Assembly: GCA_002309765.1 (NCBI GenBank)
Contig: DBXY01000055.1
Span: 1-51,682, forward strand
Direction of reading: 5' to 3'
Length of the DNA: 51,682 bases
Origin: Verrucomicrobia bacterium UBA1200
GTDB taxonomy: Bacteria; Verrucomicrobiota; Kiritimatiellia; RFP12; UBA1067
In this document: positions 35,034-43,056 of the stretch, piece after piece
Numbering within the stretch: the first letter of the stretch is position 1
Layout of the letters: the number at the start of each line of letters is the position of its first letter
Made by a program: the position numbers and the translations under genes
The notes under the pieces: generated by a model
Seen by the model: the letters and a program-made list of their open reading frames with translations, nothing else
The model's database searches: none
What the model was told of the DNA's origin: nothing

Positions 35034-35095
35034 CGGAGAATCACAGTTGCAAATCCCTTTAACGGCCCCGCTCAAACGAGCGGGGCCGTTTTTTT
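35002..35095 (+). terminator. trp attenuator: antiterminator strand and rho-independent terminator
   Basis: The terminator is a perfect 13-bp stem, AACGGCCCCGCTC (35061-35073) with GAGCGGGGCCGTT (35078-35090), an AAAC loop and a T-run to 35095. An earlier strand inside the leader ORF, GAGCGGGGTTGTT (35002-35014), copies the terminator's 3' arm with two C-to-T changes. It can therefore pair with all 13 bases of the 5' arm using two G-U pairs and block termination. A third pairing, CGGCTT (34988-34993) with AAGCCG (35024-35029), encloses that strand and can sequester it. This is the classical 1:2, 2:3 and 3:4 attenuator logic. Confidence 0.88.
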
Positions 35096-35123
35096 GTTGG
35101 TTACAGAGAAAGCGAGCGTGACA

Positions 35124-36584
35124 ATGCTAAAGGAATTGAAAGAAGAGGAATTCAACCGCCGGGCAAGCGGAGGTGGGGTGGTGCCAGTCTATCGCGAATA
35201 TCTCGCGGACATGGATACCCCGGTGTCGGTTTTGGCGCGGGTCGGAAGCCGCGATGCGTTTCTACTGGAAAGCGTAGTCGGCGGAAGCGCGGGCGCGCGT
35301 TACTCGTTCCTTGGCATCGACCCGGTGGAAACCGTTTTCGAGAAGGACGGCGCGGTATTTTCCCAAAAGCCGCACCGAGGTATCGAATTCTTGCCGGAAT
35401 CCGATATTCTGTCCGCGTTGCGACGCATTCTCAGCAGCCGAGACTTCCGAGCCGACCCTTCGCTGCCGCCACTCCAAGGCGGAGCAATCGGATACCTAGC
35501 TTACGATGCCATCGCGAGATTTGAACCGCGGGTCAAGCTGACTCCGGAAACCGGGACCCCAACCGCCGTTTTCATGCTCACCGATACGGTGTTGGTGTTC
35601 GACAATATGCGGCGCACAGTGATGATTATCGTCTGCGCCGACAGCCGCGATCCCGATGCCTACTGGAAAGCCCGCGACCGGATCGACGAACTGTACGCCC
35701 GGTTTTTCCTGCGCGAACGCGTCATTGAGCGGCGCCACTCCTACCACGACAGCGCACCGTTCGTCCCAGAAATGACAGCAACCGAATACGCGGAAATCGT
35801 TGAAAAATGCAAAACTGACATTTTGAACGGGGAGTGCATTCAAATCGTTCCCTCCCAGAAATTCACCAAAGAGTCCGACACCGACCCGGTTTCGCTATAC
35901 CGAGCGTTGCGAATGGTCAACCCGTCACCCTACAATATCTTCATGAACATAGGCGGGCGGGCGCTAATCGGATCCTCCCCCGAAGAATTGGTGAAGCTGG
36001 AAGGACGCAAATGCTCCACCTGCCCGATCGCCGGTACCCGCCCCCGCGGGGCTACGGCGGAGGAGGATGCCACCGTTGAGCTGGAACTGGTTAACGACGC
36101 CAAAGAAAACGCCGAGCACGTGATGCTGGTTGACCTTGGGCGCAACGATCTCGGGCGGGTGTGCGAAGTCGGCAGCATCAACGTCGGATCATTCGCCCAT
36201 GTCGAGCGGTATTCCCACGTTATGCATCTGGTATCCGATGTCACCGGAACTTTGGCCGAAGGCAAAGACGGTTTCGACCTGTTAAAGGCGGCTTTCCCTG
36301 CCGGAACCCTCACCGGTGCCCCAAAAATCCGGGCAATGGAGCTAATCGCAAAATACGAAAAATCGCCTCGCGGCATCTACGGCGGTGCCGCCGGATATTT
36401 CAGCAATACCGGCGACATGGATTTCGCCATCGTTATCCGCACTCTTGTCAAAAACGGCAACACGCTAACCTTGCGGGCAGGAGCCGGAGTGGTGGCGGAC
36501 TCCGACCCCGCAAAAGAATACGCCGAAACCATCAACAAGGCCAAAGCCGTCTTTGAGGCGGTAGAATTTGCGGAGACGTTATGA
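35124..36584 (+). CDS. trpE: Anthranilate synthase component I
   Basis: The 486-residue large subunit converts chorismate and ammonia (from TrpG) to anthranilate. Residues 47-50 are LLES, the tryptophan feedback-binding motif. The catalytic domain carries KTDILNGECIQIVPSQKF, GSSPEELVKLEG, PIAGTRPRGAT, ELVNDAKENAEHVMLVDLGRNDLGRV, FPAGTLTGAPKIRAMELI and GIYGGAAGYF. The ATG at 35124 was preferred to 35094, which lies in the terminator T-run. The ribosome site is weak (agcgag). It is the first structural gene after the attenuator, and its UGA stop overlaps the trpG ATG (ATGA). Confidence 0.97.
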   Translation: MLKELKEEEFNRRASGGGVVPVYREYLADMDTPVSVLARVGSRDAFLLESVVGGSAGARYSFLGIDPVETVFEKDGAVFSQKPHRGIEFLPESDILSALRRILSSRDFRADPSLPPLQGGAIGYLAYDAIARFEPRVKLTPETGTPTAVFMLTDTVLVFDNMRRTVMIIVCADSRDPDAYWKARDRIDELYARFFLRERVIERRHSYHDSAPFVPEMTATEYAEIVEKCKTDILNGECIQIVPSQKFTKESDTDPVSLYRALRMVNPSPYNIFMNIGGRALIGSSPEELVKLEGRKCSTCPIAGTRPRGATAEEDATVELELVNDAKENAEHVMLVDLGRNDLGRVCEVGSINVGSFAHVERYSHVMHLVSDVTGTLAEGKDGFDLLKAAFPAGTLTGAPKIRAMELIAKYEKSPRGIYGGAAGYFSNTGDMDFAIVIRTLVKNGNTLTLRAGAGVVADSDPAKEYAETINKAKAVFEAVEFAETL

Positions 36585-37150
36585 TTCTGATGATTGACAA
36601 TTACGATTCGTTCACGTACAACCTGGTTCAGGCTTTTATGGGACTGGGCGCGGATATGCGGGTGGTTCGCAATGACGCCATCGACATCGAAGGAATTCGT
36701 CAGTTGGCTCCGGCGGCAATTGTTTTCTCGCCCGGGCCGGGCAACCCCGACTCCGCAGGCATCACGCTGGCGGCGGTCAAGGAATTCGCCGGAAAGCTGC
36801 CGTTGATGGGGGTGTGCCTCGGGCACCAATCCATTGCGCAGGCTTTTGGCGCCAAGATTGTACACGCGAAAAAACTCATGCACGGCAAGACCAGCCCAAT
36901 CCGCCACGACGGGATGGGGCTGTTCGCCGGTCTCCCCCAGAATTTCGCGGCCATGCGTTACCACTCGCTGGCGGTTGAGCGTAACTCGCTGCCGGAATGT
37001 TTCACCATCAGTGCCGAATCGGATGACGGCGAAATCATGGGATTGCGGCACAAGACGCTAGCCATCGAATCACTCCAGTACCACCCCGAATCCATCGGCA
37101 CCCCCGAAGGAGTAAAACAACTGCAGAACTTTTTGGAGGCGGTAAAATGA
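36581..37150 (+). CDS. trpG: Anthranilate synthase component II (glutamine amidotransferase)
   Basis: This 189-residue class I amidotransferase supplies ammonia to TrpE. The catalytic triad is visible: Cys79 in MGVCLGHQS, His168 and Glu170 in LQYHPESIGT. FSPGPGNPDSAG forms the oxyanion region. It is a stand-alone protein, not fused to TrpE or TrpD. It overlaps trpE by ATGA at its 5' end and the trpD-trpC gene by ATGA at its 3' end, indicating coupled translation of the two synthase subunits. In some bacteria such a subunit also serves folate synthesis (PabA). Whether this one does cannot be told here. Confidence 0.96.
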   Translation: MILMIDNYDSFTYNLVQAFMGLGADMRVVRNDAIDIEGIRQLAPAAIVFSPGPGNPDSAGITLAAVKEFAGKLPLMGVCLGHQSIAQAFGAKIVHAKKLMHGKTSPIRHDGMGLFAGLPQNFAAMRYHSLAVERNSLPECFTISAESDDGEIMGLRHKTLAIESLQYHPESIGTPEGVKQLQNFLEAVK

Positions 37151-38841
37151 ACACCAAGGAAACCTTCGCCAGGATTATGAGCGGCAAAATGTCGCGCGAA
37201 GAGATAAAAGCGGTTCTAACCGCCTACCACGAAAAAGGCATTTCGCCCGATGACTTGATGTCCGCCGCCGCCGCCATGCGCGAGGCCGGCATCAAAGTCC
37301 GCTGCGACAATCCGGACGCAGTGGATATCGTGGGCACCGGCGGCGATTTCGCCGGGACTTTCAACGTCTCCACCACCGCCGCCTTCATAGCGGCCGGAGC
37401 TGGCGTGACCATCGCCAAACACGGCAACCGCGCCGCAACCTCAAAATGCGGCACCGCCGATGTGCTCGAAGCTTTGGGGTATGACCTTGATACGCCACCG
37501 GAAACAATCGCTGAAAATATCCGCGAAAATGGCATCGGATTTCTATTCGCCAAGAACCTCCATCCGGCGATGCGTTTTGTGGCCGCCGCCCGCCGCGAAC
37601 TGAAATTCAAGACCATATTCAACTACCTTGGGCCGCTGACCAACCCCGCCGGCGTGTCGCAGCACGTGATCGGGGTGGCAGACGCTTCCATGCCCCGCGT
37701 TTTCGCGGAAACGCTTAACCTGTTAGGTTCACGCAGCGCTCTTATCGTTTGCGGAAACAACGGGCTGGACGAAATCTCCACCGACGGCAAAACCCATTTC
37801 GCGATGCTTCGCGACGGGATTGTCAGCGAAGGTGAGATCGACATCGAGAAAATCTACGGCGAAAGTTACCCCGTGGAGGCGATCGCCGGCGGCCGCCCGG
37901 AAGAAAACGCGATGATCCTGCGCGGCGTACTCAACGGCGGGCTTCGCGGCGCGTATCGTATGGCGGCAGTGATTAACGCCGCCGCCGCGATCTGGGTGGC
38001 CGACAAGGCCCGCAGTTTCAAGGAGGGCATTAAGGTCGCCCAAGAATCGTTGGATTCCGGCGCGGCGCTGCGGAAACTGGAAATCTTTCTGGGAACCGAT
38101 GCCAAACGGGGGAAAACCAATATTCTGGAAACACTGACCGACCGGCGGCGGCAGGATTCGGAAAACGCCGCCAAACCGCGTGATTTCGCGGCGGCATTCC
38201 TAAAACCGGGTCTCAACGTAATCGCGGAGCTAAAAAAGGCAAGCCCGTCGAAAGGACTGATCCGCCCGTATTTCCGCCCGGCGGAACTGGCAAAAGAACT
38301 CACCGAAGCGGGAGCGGCGGCGCTGTCGGTACTGGCGGAACCGCATCAGTTCCTCGGAAGCGAAGAGAATGTACGCATCGCAAGGGAGAACACCGACCTG
38401 CCGATTCTCTTCAAAGACTTCGTCTCCACCAAATATCAAATCCTGCGCGCCCGCGCTTGCGGGGCGGACGCGGTGTTGTTGATTGCAGCGGTATTGGACG
38501 ACTCGCAGCTCACTGAACTGCTGGCTGTCGCCCGCCATCTCGGAATGGAGGCGCTCGTCGAAACGCACTCCGAAGCGGAAATTGAGCGGGCCGTAAAGGC
38601 CAACGCTAAAGTCATCGGAGTCAACTGCCGCAACTTGAAAACTTTCAGGACCGATCCTTCAATCACGGCGGGGCTGCTCGCTAAAATCCCGGACGGCATT
38701 ATAAAAATCGCCGAAAGCGGCATTCGTTCGGCGGAGGACTTGCGTACGCTGCAGGCGGCAGGGGCCAACGGGTTCCTGATTGGCGAAACTTTGATGCGGG
38801 AGGAACATCCCGGTGAAAAACTCAAGGAGTTAATGAAATGA
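37147..38841 (+). CDS. trpDC: Fused anthranilate phosphoribosyltransferase / indole-3-glycerol-phosphate synthase (TrpD-TrpC)
   Basis: This is a 564-residue bifunctional protein. Residues 1 to about 318 are TrpD: IVGTGGDFAGTFNVST (PRPP site, GTGGD at 63-67), KHGNRAATSKCGTADVLE, and LGPLTNPAGV. Residues of about 322-564 are TrpC: VIAELKKASPSKGLI (361 on, catalytic Lys), LSVLAEPHQFLGS, PILFKDFV, VGVNCRNLKTF-type IGVNCRNLKTF, IAESGI and FLIGETLM. TrpD attaches phosphoribose to anthranilate, and TrpC closes the indole ring after TrpF isomerisation. The junction is continuous with no stop or frameshift, and both domains are complete. The gene overlaps trpG and trpB by ATGA on either side. Confidence 0.95.
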   Translation: MNTKETFARIMSGKMSREEIKAVLTAYHEKGISPDDLMSAAAAMREAGIKVRCDNPDAVDIVGTGGDFAGTFNVSTTAAFIAAGAGVTIAKHGNRAATSKCGTADVLEALGYDLDTPPETIAENIRENGIGFLFAKNLHPAMRFVAAARRELKFKTIFNYLGPLTNPAGVSQHVIGVADASMPRVFAETLNLLGSRSALIVCGNNGLDEISTDGKTHFAMLRDGIVSEGEIDIEKIYGESYPVEAIAGGRPEENAMILRGVLNGGLRGAYRMAAVINAAAAIWVADKARSFKEGIKVAQESLDSGAALRKLEIFLGTDAKRGKTNILETLTDRRRQDSENAAKPRDFAAAFLKPGLNVIAELKKASPSKGLIRPYFRPAELAKELTEAGAAALSVLAEPHQFLGSEENVRIARENTDLPILFKDFVSTKYQILRARACGADAVLLIAAVLDDSQLTELLAVARHLGMEALVETHSEAEIERAVKANAKVIGVNCRNLKTFRTDPSITAGLLAKIPDGIIKIAESGIRSAEDLRTLQAAGANGFLIGETLMREEHPGEKLKELMK

Positions 38842-40019
38842 ACAACGGACACTACGGAATCTACGGCGGCCAGTATGTCGCCGAGACCTTGATGGGGCCG
38901 CTGGCCGAGATGGAACGAGCTTATCTTGAGGCCCGCGAAGACCCGTCTTTCCAAAATGAATTCAACGCTATTCTCCACGACTACGTGGGCCGCGAATCAC
39001 CCCTAACCTATTGCAAACGGCTGAGCGAACATCTGGGCGGCGCAAGAATCGTACTAAAGCGCGAAGACCTCAACCACACCGGAGCGCACAAGGTCAACAA
39101 CACCATCGGTCAGGCCATGCTCGCGCGCCGAATGGGTAAAAAGCGGCTGATCGCCGAGACCGGAGCGGGAATGCACGGAGTTGCAACCGCGACCGTCGCG
39201 GCGTTGTTCGGAATGCCGTGCGAGGTGTACATGGGAGAGATTGACGTGGCCCGCCAGGCTCCCAACGTGCAACGGATGAAAATGCTGGGCGCGACCGTAC
39301 ACGCCGTAAGCGAGGGAAGTGCGACACTGAAAGACGCGATGAACGAGGCGATCCGCGATTGGGTGTCGCATCCAGAAGATACCTTCTACGTAATCGGCAC
39401 GGTGGCGGGTCCGCACCCCTACCCTGAAATGGTCCGCGACTTCCAAAGCGTGATCGGCCGCGAAGCGCGGGCGCAAATGCTGGCAAAATTCGGCAAACTG
39501 CCGGAACAGGCAATAGCCTGCGTCGGCGGCGGGTCGAACGCCATGGGACTTTTCGCCGGATTCATCAACGACCCCGGAGTGAAACTCGTGGGAGTTGAAG
39601 CGGGTGGCAAAGGCATCGCCTCCGGCGAACATGCCGCATCCATCAACGGCGGACGGGTGGGTGTGCTTCACGGCGCAAAAACTTACCTGCTGCAAACCGC
39701 GGACGGACAAATCATCGACACCTACTCCGTATCGGCCGGACTGGACTATCCCGGCGTCGGACCGGAACACGCATATTTGGCCGACAGCGGACGCGCCGAA
39801 TATGCGGTAATCAATGACGCGGAGGCGGTTGCCGCCTTTGACGCCCTGTGCCGTTTTGAGGGCATCATCCCCGCGCTGGAATCCAGCCACGCGCTGGCCG
39901 AGGCCATCAAACGGGCACCGACGCTGCCCAAGGATCACATCCTGCTCGTCAACCTTTCCGGGCGCGGCGACAAGGACATGGAAAACATTCTCAACTACAA
40001 AAAGGCGCAAAAGCAATGA
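38838..40019 (+). CDS. trpB: Tryptophan synthase beta chain
   Basis: This 393-residue PLP enzyme joins indole and serine to make tryptophan. The PLP lysine is Lys85 in HTGAHKVNN. Further motifs are AETGAGMHGVATAT, YMGEIDVARQAPNVQRMKMLGA, the phosphate-binding GGGSNAMG and the SAGLDYPGVGPEH substrate loop. This is the TrpB1 form that complexes with TrpA. It lies between the trpD-trpC and trpA-trpF fusions and overlaps each by ATGA, so the two synthase subunits are made from adjacent coupled ORFs. Confidence 0.97.
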   Translation: MNNGHYGIYGGQYVAETLMGPLAEMERAYLEAREDPSFQNEFNAILHDYVGRESPLTYCKRLSEHLGGARIVLKREDLNHTGAHKVNNTIGQAMLARRMGKKRLIAETGAGMHGVATATVAALFGMPCEVYMGEIDVARQAPNVQRMKMLGATVHAVSEGSATLKDAMNEAIRDWVSHPEDTFYVIGTVAGPHPYPEMVRDFQSVIGREARAQMLAKFGKLPEQAIACVGGGSNAMGLFAGFINDPGVKLVGVEAGGKGIASGEHAASINGGRVGVLHGAKTYLLQTADGQIIDTYSVSAGLDYPGVGPEHAYLADSGRAEYAVINDAEAVAAFDALCRFEGIIPALESSHALAEAIKRAPTLPKDHILLVNLSGRGDKDMENILNYKKAQKQ

Positions 40020-41344
40020 ACCGAATCCAACAGTGTTTTGAACACGCCCGCGGCGAGGACCGTCCCGCGTTTGTCGCATACCTGACTATTGGCTACCCGT
40101 CGCTCGCCAAAAGCGAACGCGAAATTGACCGACTGATCGCCAACGGGGCCGACGTGATTGAACTCGGCGTTCCCTTCTCCGACCCGTTTGCCGACGGCGC
40201 GGTAATCCGCAGCGCCGCCTATGAAGCGTTGAAGCACGGTGTTTCCTTGGACAAAGTGCTGGCATTGGCCGCCAGAGTGCGCCAACGCCATCCGACGACA
40301 CCGCTGGTGCTTTTCAGTTACTACAACATTATTTTCTCCAAAGGGCTGGAAACCTTCGCCGACGAGGCGGAACGCGCCGGAATCGACGCCGTGCTGGCGG
40401 TTGATCTGCCTTTGGAAGAGCGCGACGAACTGCTGTCGGTTCTCAAACCGCACGGAATGACGGTCATTCCGCTCATCGCCCCCAACACCCCGATTGACCG
40501 GGTGGTCCGCAGCGCGGAAGGCGTTGACGGTTTTCTTTACGTGATCACCGTGAACGGCACCACGGGTGTCCGCCAGGAATTGCCGCCGGAGCTGTCCGCG
40601 CATTTGGACGAGATCCGTGCAGCAGTGAAAATCCCGATTGTGGCAGGTTTCGGCATCTCTTCGCGGGAACAGGGAACCGCCATTACCCAGGGCCACGCGG
40701 ACGGCTTTGTGATCGGTTCCGCCATTGTTCGGGCACTCGGTGAAAAACGCACCCGGGTCAAAGTATGCGGCATCACCGAAGCGGATTTTGCCCGAGCGGC
40801 GGAGTCTTCCGGTGCAGATTATCTGGGGTTCATTTTTGCGCCAGAATCGCCCCGCTACATCGCTCCCGAACAAGCCGCCGTAATTTGCGGACGGCTCTCC
40901 GGAACTGCGGAACGGGTCGGGGTATTTGTCGATACCCCGGTCGAAGAGATTCTTGGCATTGCGGAACAAGTCGGGCTTCAGGTTATCCAATTACACGGGG
41001 AATACCCGGAAACCGTGGTACACCGAATCCGGGAAGCGGGTTACCGGACATGGGTTCTGGACAACGGAACCGATACCGCAACTGAAGCGGACGGAATCAT
41101 TGTGGACGGAACCGACGGCAACCGCAGCGGCGGCACCGGCCGTATCGCGGATTGGGAACGGGCAAAAACCTTGATTAAACGCGGGGTTTTCACCATTCTG
41201 GCCGGGGGGATTTCCGCCGACAACATCCGTTCCGCAGACGAAACGGAGTGTGCGGTCATCGATCTTAACAGCTCGTTGGAAACCGCCCCGGGCGTGAAAT
41301 CAATCGACAAACTGCGCGAAGCGTTGGCCAAGTTGTACGAATAA
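40016..41344 (+). CDS. trpAF: Fused tryptophan synthase alpha chain / phosphoribosylanthranilate isomerase (TrpA-TrpF)
   Basis: This is a 442-residue bifunctional protein. Residues 1 to about 245 are TrpA: Glu49 in VIELGVPFSDPFADG (catalytic Glu and Asp), YNIIFSKGLETF, and FLYVITVNGTTGVR, ending VAGFGIS and DGFVIGSAIV. Residues of about 247-442 are TrpF: RVKVCGITEADFARAA with catalytic Cys251, GADYLGFIFAPESPRYI, VGVFVD, VIQLHGEYP, IIVDGTDG with catalytic Asp364, GGTGRIADW and LAGGISADNI. The linker is almost absent (GEKRT). TrpF acts before TrpC and TrpA after it, so the fusion joins two non-consecutive steps. The frame is continuous and both active sites are intact. It is the last gene of the operon. 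Confidence 0.95.
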   Translation: MNRIQQCFEHARGEDRPAFVAYLTIGYPSLAKSEREIDRLIANGADVIELGVPFSDPFADGAVIRSAAYEALKHGVSLDKVLALAARVRQRHPTTPLVLFSYYNIIFSKGLETFADEAERAGIDAVLAVDLPLEERDELLSVLKPHGMTVIPLIAPNTPIDRVVRSAEGVDGFLYVITVNGTTGVRQELPPELSAHLDEIRAAVKIPIVAGFGISSREQGTAITQGHADGFVIGSAIVRALGEKRTRVKVCGITEADFARAAESSGADYLGFIFAPESPRYIAPEQAAVICGRLSGTAERVGVFVDTPVEEILGIAEQVGLQVIQLHGEYPETVVHRIREAGYRTWVLDNGTDTATEADGIIVDGTDGNRSGGTGRIADWERAKTLIKRGVFTILAGGISADNIRSADETECAVIDLNSSLETAPGVKSIDKLREALAKLYE

Positions 41345-41374
41345 GGTAACGGATCGAAAAGCGTCCAACTTTAA

Positions 41375-41404
41375 CGGGATGGCGGCAACCGTCACGCCAT
41401 CCCG
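41375..41404. terminator. Hairpin between convergent operons after trpAF
   Basis: A perfect 10-bp stem CGGGATGGCG/CGCCATCCCG (41375-41384 with 41395-41404) with a 10-nt loop lies between the trpAF stop and the hydrolase stop. Neither side has a T-run, so it may be a 3'-end-protecting hairpin or an atypical bidirectional terminator. Confidence 0.5.
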
Positions 41405-41413
41405 CCGTATCGG

Positions 41414-43051
41414 CTACGCTTCTTCGGAAGTGAACGAAAAAAGCTGTTGCGTCCACTCTTCGCCGTAATAGCTGTGGCCGGAGTTGGGTACAATGTTCAA
41501 GGTAAACGGAATGCCGTTCTTGCGGCAAAAACGGGAATACGCCTCGCTGGAACCCTTGGTGTCCGGGTCTGACCCGCCGAACACAAAACACACCGGATTA
41601 CGGAATTTCCTGAACTCGGCCAAGGTGGCATCCTCCCGTCTGGCCTCTTCAGGGCTTCGGGTTTCGTGCTTCACCAGCGCTTTGGTAACCAGCCCGGTGT
41701 TCACTTTACCCTTAAGCAACTTTCGCCAGGTTTCCGGACGCAACGCCTTGCCGGCGTAGGTTTTAAGCGCCTGCAACGTTTTACGCAATCCGGTGGCGGC
41801 ATGACGCAACGATCCCATCGATTCCGCAGACCACAGCCAAAGCCGCGCCACTTCTGGATGGCTCACGGCCAAAGAAATCGCCACCTTGCAGCCGGAGCAA
41901 ATCGCCAGCACCTCCAGCGGCGTCCCTTCCGGCAACTGGGTTTTCATCCATTCCAGCACCGCTCTGGAATCCTCGGCCATGTCGGCTATCGCGGCATCCG
42001 ATGCCTCGCCGTCGCTCAACCCGCGCCCGATGAAATCCGGCCGCACGCAAAGGGTGCCTTCCGCCGCCCGCAAGCGCGCGAAACGGACGAACATCCGGTG
42101 CGGCCCGGTACGGTCCCCCGACCAGCCATGCAGCAATAACAGCCCGCGTTTGGGCGGACCGGATGGACGGTCAACCGCCATCCGCAAGGTTTTCCCACGC
42201 ACCGGCAAACTATGGCAGCCATCCGACACCCCAAACTCGGGCAACTCGTAAATTCCGGTCCCGGAAAAACCCTCCAACCACTCGCCGGTCGCCGCCACCA
42301 AAGCCCCAAGCTCGACATGACCGACCGTATTCCAGAACGGCGGAAACCGCAATTCCAATTGTGAAGCGTCATTGGCCTTGCGCGGCGGGGTGTACGCCTC
42401 GGAACTGCCGCGCGCCACCAGCACTGAAACGCCGTTGGGACTTTCAATCGTCTGCTTGGTAAGCCAACCGTAAACCGCCGGCGACAGCATATAGCCGTCC
42501 AGATCCACCGCCGCGCCGCCGGCGGTCAAACGTTCGGTCAAATCCTTTCGGCTTTCCCTGGCCTTGCCGTAGGCTACCATGTCGTTGACCATTCGGCGCT
42601 GGAACAACTGGCGCAACAACAAATCCCCGCCGACCGGCGCCCAAAACACCGCCGCCGCGACCGCGCCGGGCTGGCGCGCCGCCAAAGGCGCGGCCAGGCA
42701 ACACCCGACCCGCACGCCGACCAACGCAACCGGCACCGGGGCTTTGCCGCGCAACCAGCGCAACGCGGCATCGGCATCATCCAGAAACTGTCCAGGATCA
42801 ATATCAGCGAAATCCCCTTCGCTGTCGCCGCAACCGGCATAATCGAAAATAAGCGAAGCGATGCCCAGTTCCGCCCACGAGCGGGCGGACTGCACCAGCA
42901 AAGGAAGGGTGCCCTTGCGCTCCTCAAACAAAGGCGGCAGGAACAACACCGCAAGGCGGATCGGGCCTTGGGGACGGATCAACGTCGCCGACAAAGAATA
43001 TCCGCCGGAAACGATGGTTCCGGCGGATTGCAAATATCCGGACTCCGCCAT
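41414..43051 (-). CDS. Tandem double alpha/beta-hydrolase
   Basis: The 545-residue protein contains two alpha/beta-hydrolase domains in a row. Domain 1 (about 15-260) has FLPPLFEERKGT, LIFDYAGCGDSEGDF and VALVGVRVGCCLA, where the nucleophile elbow carries Arg114 instead of Ser. This resembles hydrolases associated with exosortase systems. Domain 2 (about 275-540) has LLLLHGWSGDRTG, VRPDFIGRGLSDGEA, the elbow VLAICSGCKVA with Cys385 at the nucleophile position, Asp in FGGSDPDTKG and His in NSGHSYYGEE. So domain 2 may be a Cys-dependent hydrolase and domain 1 may be inactive. Substrate is unknown. It follows the band-7 gene by 5 bp and ends 69 bp from the convergent trp operon. Confidence 0.75.
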   Translation of the reverse strand: MAESGYLQSAGTIVSGGYSLSATLIRPQGPIRLAVLFLPPLFEERKGTLPLLVQSARSWAELGIASLIFDYAGCGDSEGDFADIDPGQFLDDADAALRWLRGKAPVPVALVGVRVGCCLAAPLAARQPGAVAAAVFWAPVGGDLLLRQLFQRRMVNDMVAYGKARESRKDLTERLTAGGAAVDLDGYMLSPAVYGWLTKQTIESPNGVSVLVARGSSEAYTPPRKANDASQLELRFPPFWNTVGHVELGALVAATGEWLEGFSGTGIYELPEFGVSDGCHSLPVRGKTLRMAVDRPSGPPKRGLLLLHGWSGDRTGPHRMFVRFARLRAAEGTLCVRPDFIGRGLSDGEASDAAIADMAEDSRAVLEWMKTQLPEGTPLEVLAICSGCKVAISLAVSHPEVARLWLWSAESMGSLRHAATGLRKTLQALKTYAGKALRPETWRKLLKGKVNTGLVTKALVKHETRSPEEARREDATLAEFRKFRNPVCFVFGGSDPDTKGSSEAYSRFCRKNGIPFTLNIVPNSGHSYYGEEWTQQLFSFTSEEA

Positions 43052-43056
43052 ACGGG

